DNA of 64,000 bases from Atrina japonica (Eukaryota > Mollusca > Bivalvia > Pterioida > Pinnidae), in assembly GCA_030159075.1 (NCBI GenBank), contig BROG01000043.1, positions 1,622,001 through 1,686,000 of the forward strand, read 5' to 3'. Shown piece after piece: positions 62,999-64,000 of the stretch; within the stretch, counting starts at the first letter, position 1, and each line of letters begins with the position of its first letter. Made by a program: the position numbers and the translations under genes. The notes beneath the pieces are model-generated. The model was not told the DNA's origin and made no database searches. It saw only the letters and a list, made by a program, of their open reading frames with translations.

Positions 62999-64000
62999 GT
63001 AAACCAGCTTTATCGCCAACTTTTCACTCTGACTTGTAATTGTGGTGTGAAGTAAACAAGACATTCGTTCGATACATGTGGTAGTGTAGATATAATATGG
63101 AGCTACATACTTAAGTTACATGTATTGAGGGTTTCACCTTAGCTCGGTCAGTAGAGTGATTGTACTGATACACCTGTAAACCAGGGATCCAAGATTCATC
63201 TCTTGATGGAAACAATTTGTCTCTTTGAGCTTGATTTCTGTGGTATCAGATAATATAAAGGAATGTGATTATTCATGAACACCACTCAACAGATTATAGT
63301 TACATCAAGTCACAGGAGTAAGAACACCTTTTTCAATGGAGGGGTTAAGTAGCAGAGTTTTTGAAATCCGCCGGTCTTACCGGCAAAACTGGTAAATTTG
63401 ACAAAAGTCTGGTGAAATTCGTCAAATGATCGGTCCAAACGATCTGTCAATGTTTGCGTTAGCAAATCCAGTTATGTTACTTCTGTGTGTGAGCAGGTAT
63501 TTTTTATTTTTTATTTTATTAGTTCCAGATCAGTAAAAGGCTTGAACTTACGTACCATTCAATCTGTTCAAATGCGTCATTGATTCAGATAATTGTAAAA
63601 CATGGTGGCCTCGTGGCCTATCAAGTTTTCTGCTAATTTCTGTGGAAATGCTGGGTAAAACCAGATGATTTTAAATTATCAGTGCTTGAAATAAACAGGT
63701 TGTCAGATGCAACCATTTTGGTGTCTGGGCAACCAGAAGTTGATCAAAGTCTGACGAAGACAAGTAATTACTGGCCCAATATAGAACATTCGGGCGAGTG
63801 CCCCACCATCCTGCTAAATTCATGTCATGACTGTCATTTATTTTAGACAAGACACAATCCTCTTTTTGTGTTAGTATTAAAATTTGATCTTATCCACACA
63901 CAGAAATTATTACGTCTTATTATGTGAGAACCATGTGATTAAACATCGACCTGTCATGACTGATGGCGAGTATCACATACTCCTTGTGAGGTTTAAAAAT
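62999..64000. other. GET4 intron 2, with a tRNA-like SINE remnant
   Basis: 63139-63260 has an A-box-like 'tagctcggtcagtagagtg' and a B-box-like 'ggatccaagattc' at tRNA spacing. A different SINE from the 42983 family. The rest is unrecognised. Confidence 0.45.

Overview
This is eukaryotic DNA: AT-rich, gene-poor, full of long dinucleotide tracts, minisatellites and degenerate transposons, with spliceosomal introns. The repeats point to a mollusc, probably a bivalve. They include tRNA-headed SINEs ending in a GACGTTAAACAA-type tail, elements ending in an 'aaagctcaccctgg...ccaggtgagcc' palindrome, and a reverse-transcriptase family common in marine invertebrates. The species cannot be named from the window.

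Four protein-coding loci can be supported by joining exons across splice sites in one reading frame. (1) On the minus strand, 440-2409 holds the first four coding exons of a Polycomb-type chromobox (CBX) protein, including a complete chromodomain; the rest lies beyond the left edge. (2) On the minus strand, 36038-43860 holds a complete seven-exon DPH7 (WDR85, diphthine methyl esterase; 379 aa). (3) On the minus strand, 55443-55856 holds a 137-aa CDK2AP1/2 (DOC-1) homologue in one coding exon. (4) On the plus strand, 60612-62998 holds the first two coding exons of GET4; the gene runs off the right edge. The four are unrelated housekeeping or chromatin genes and form no pathway together.

The 30 kb between CBX and DPH7 is almost entirely repeat. 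It contains a 50-bp minisatellite (6.6-7.3 kb), nested foldback elements (7.6-8.2 kb), a degenerate reverse-transcriptase gene (15.9-17.5 kb), a 2.1-kb 18-bp satellite (17.8-20 kb), a 48-bp satellite split by a retroelement (20.5-22 kb), very long TA/CA tracts, and a 1.6-kb element of about 160-bp units (33.8-35.4 kb). DPH7 introns carry a MITE, a SINE with target-site duplications and retroelement tails. From 44 to 55 kb there is a LINE remnant, a 66-bp minisatellite and a second satellite split by the same retroelement. The 57-60.5 kb stretch upstream of GET4 is packed with small inverted-repeat elements.

The most interesting signal is a dispersed repeat whose copies carry a hammerhead-ribozyme-like core. 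It has CTGATGA, a short stem II, GAAAC, a palindromic stem III, a GUC site, and flanking GCTCAA/TTGAGC arms that form stem I. Two copies sit 284 bp apart in the same orientation near 50 kb, the arrangement seen in retrozymes and Penelope-like elements. An A-A mismatch at the base of stem II means activity is uncertain.
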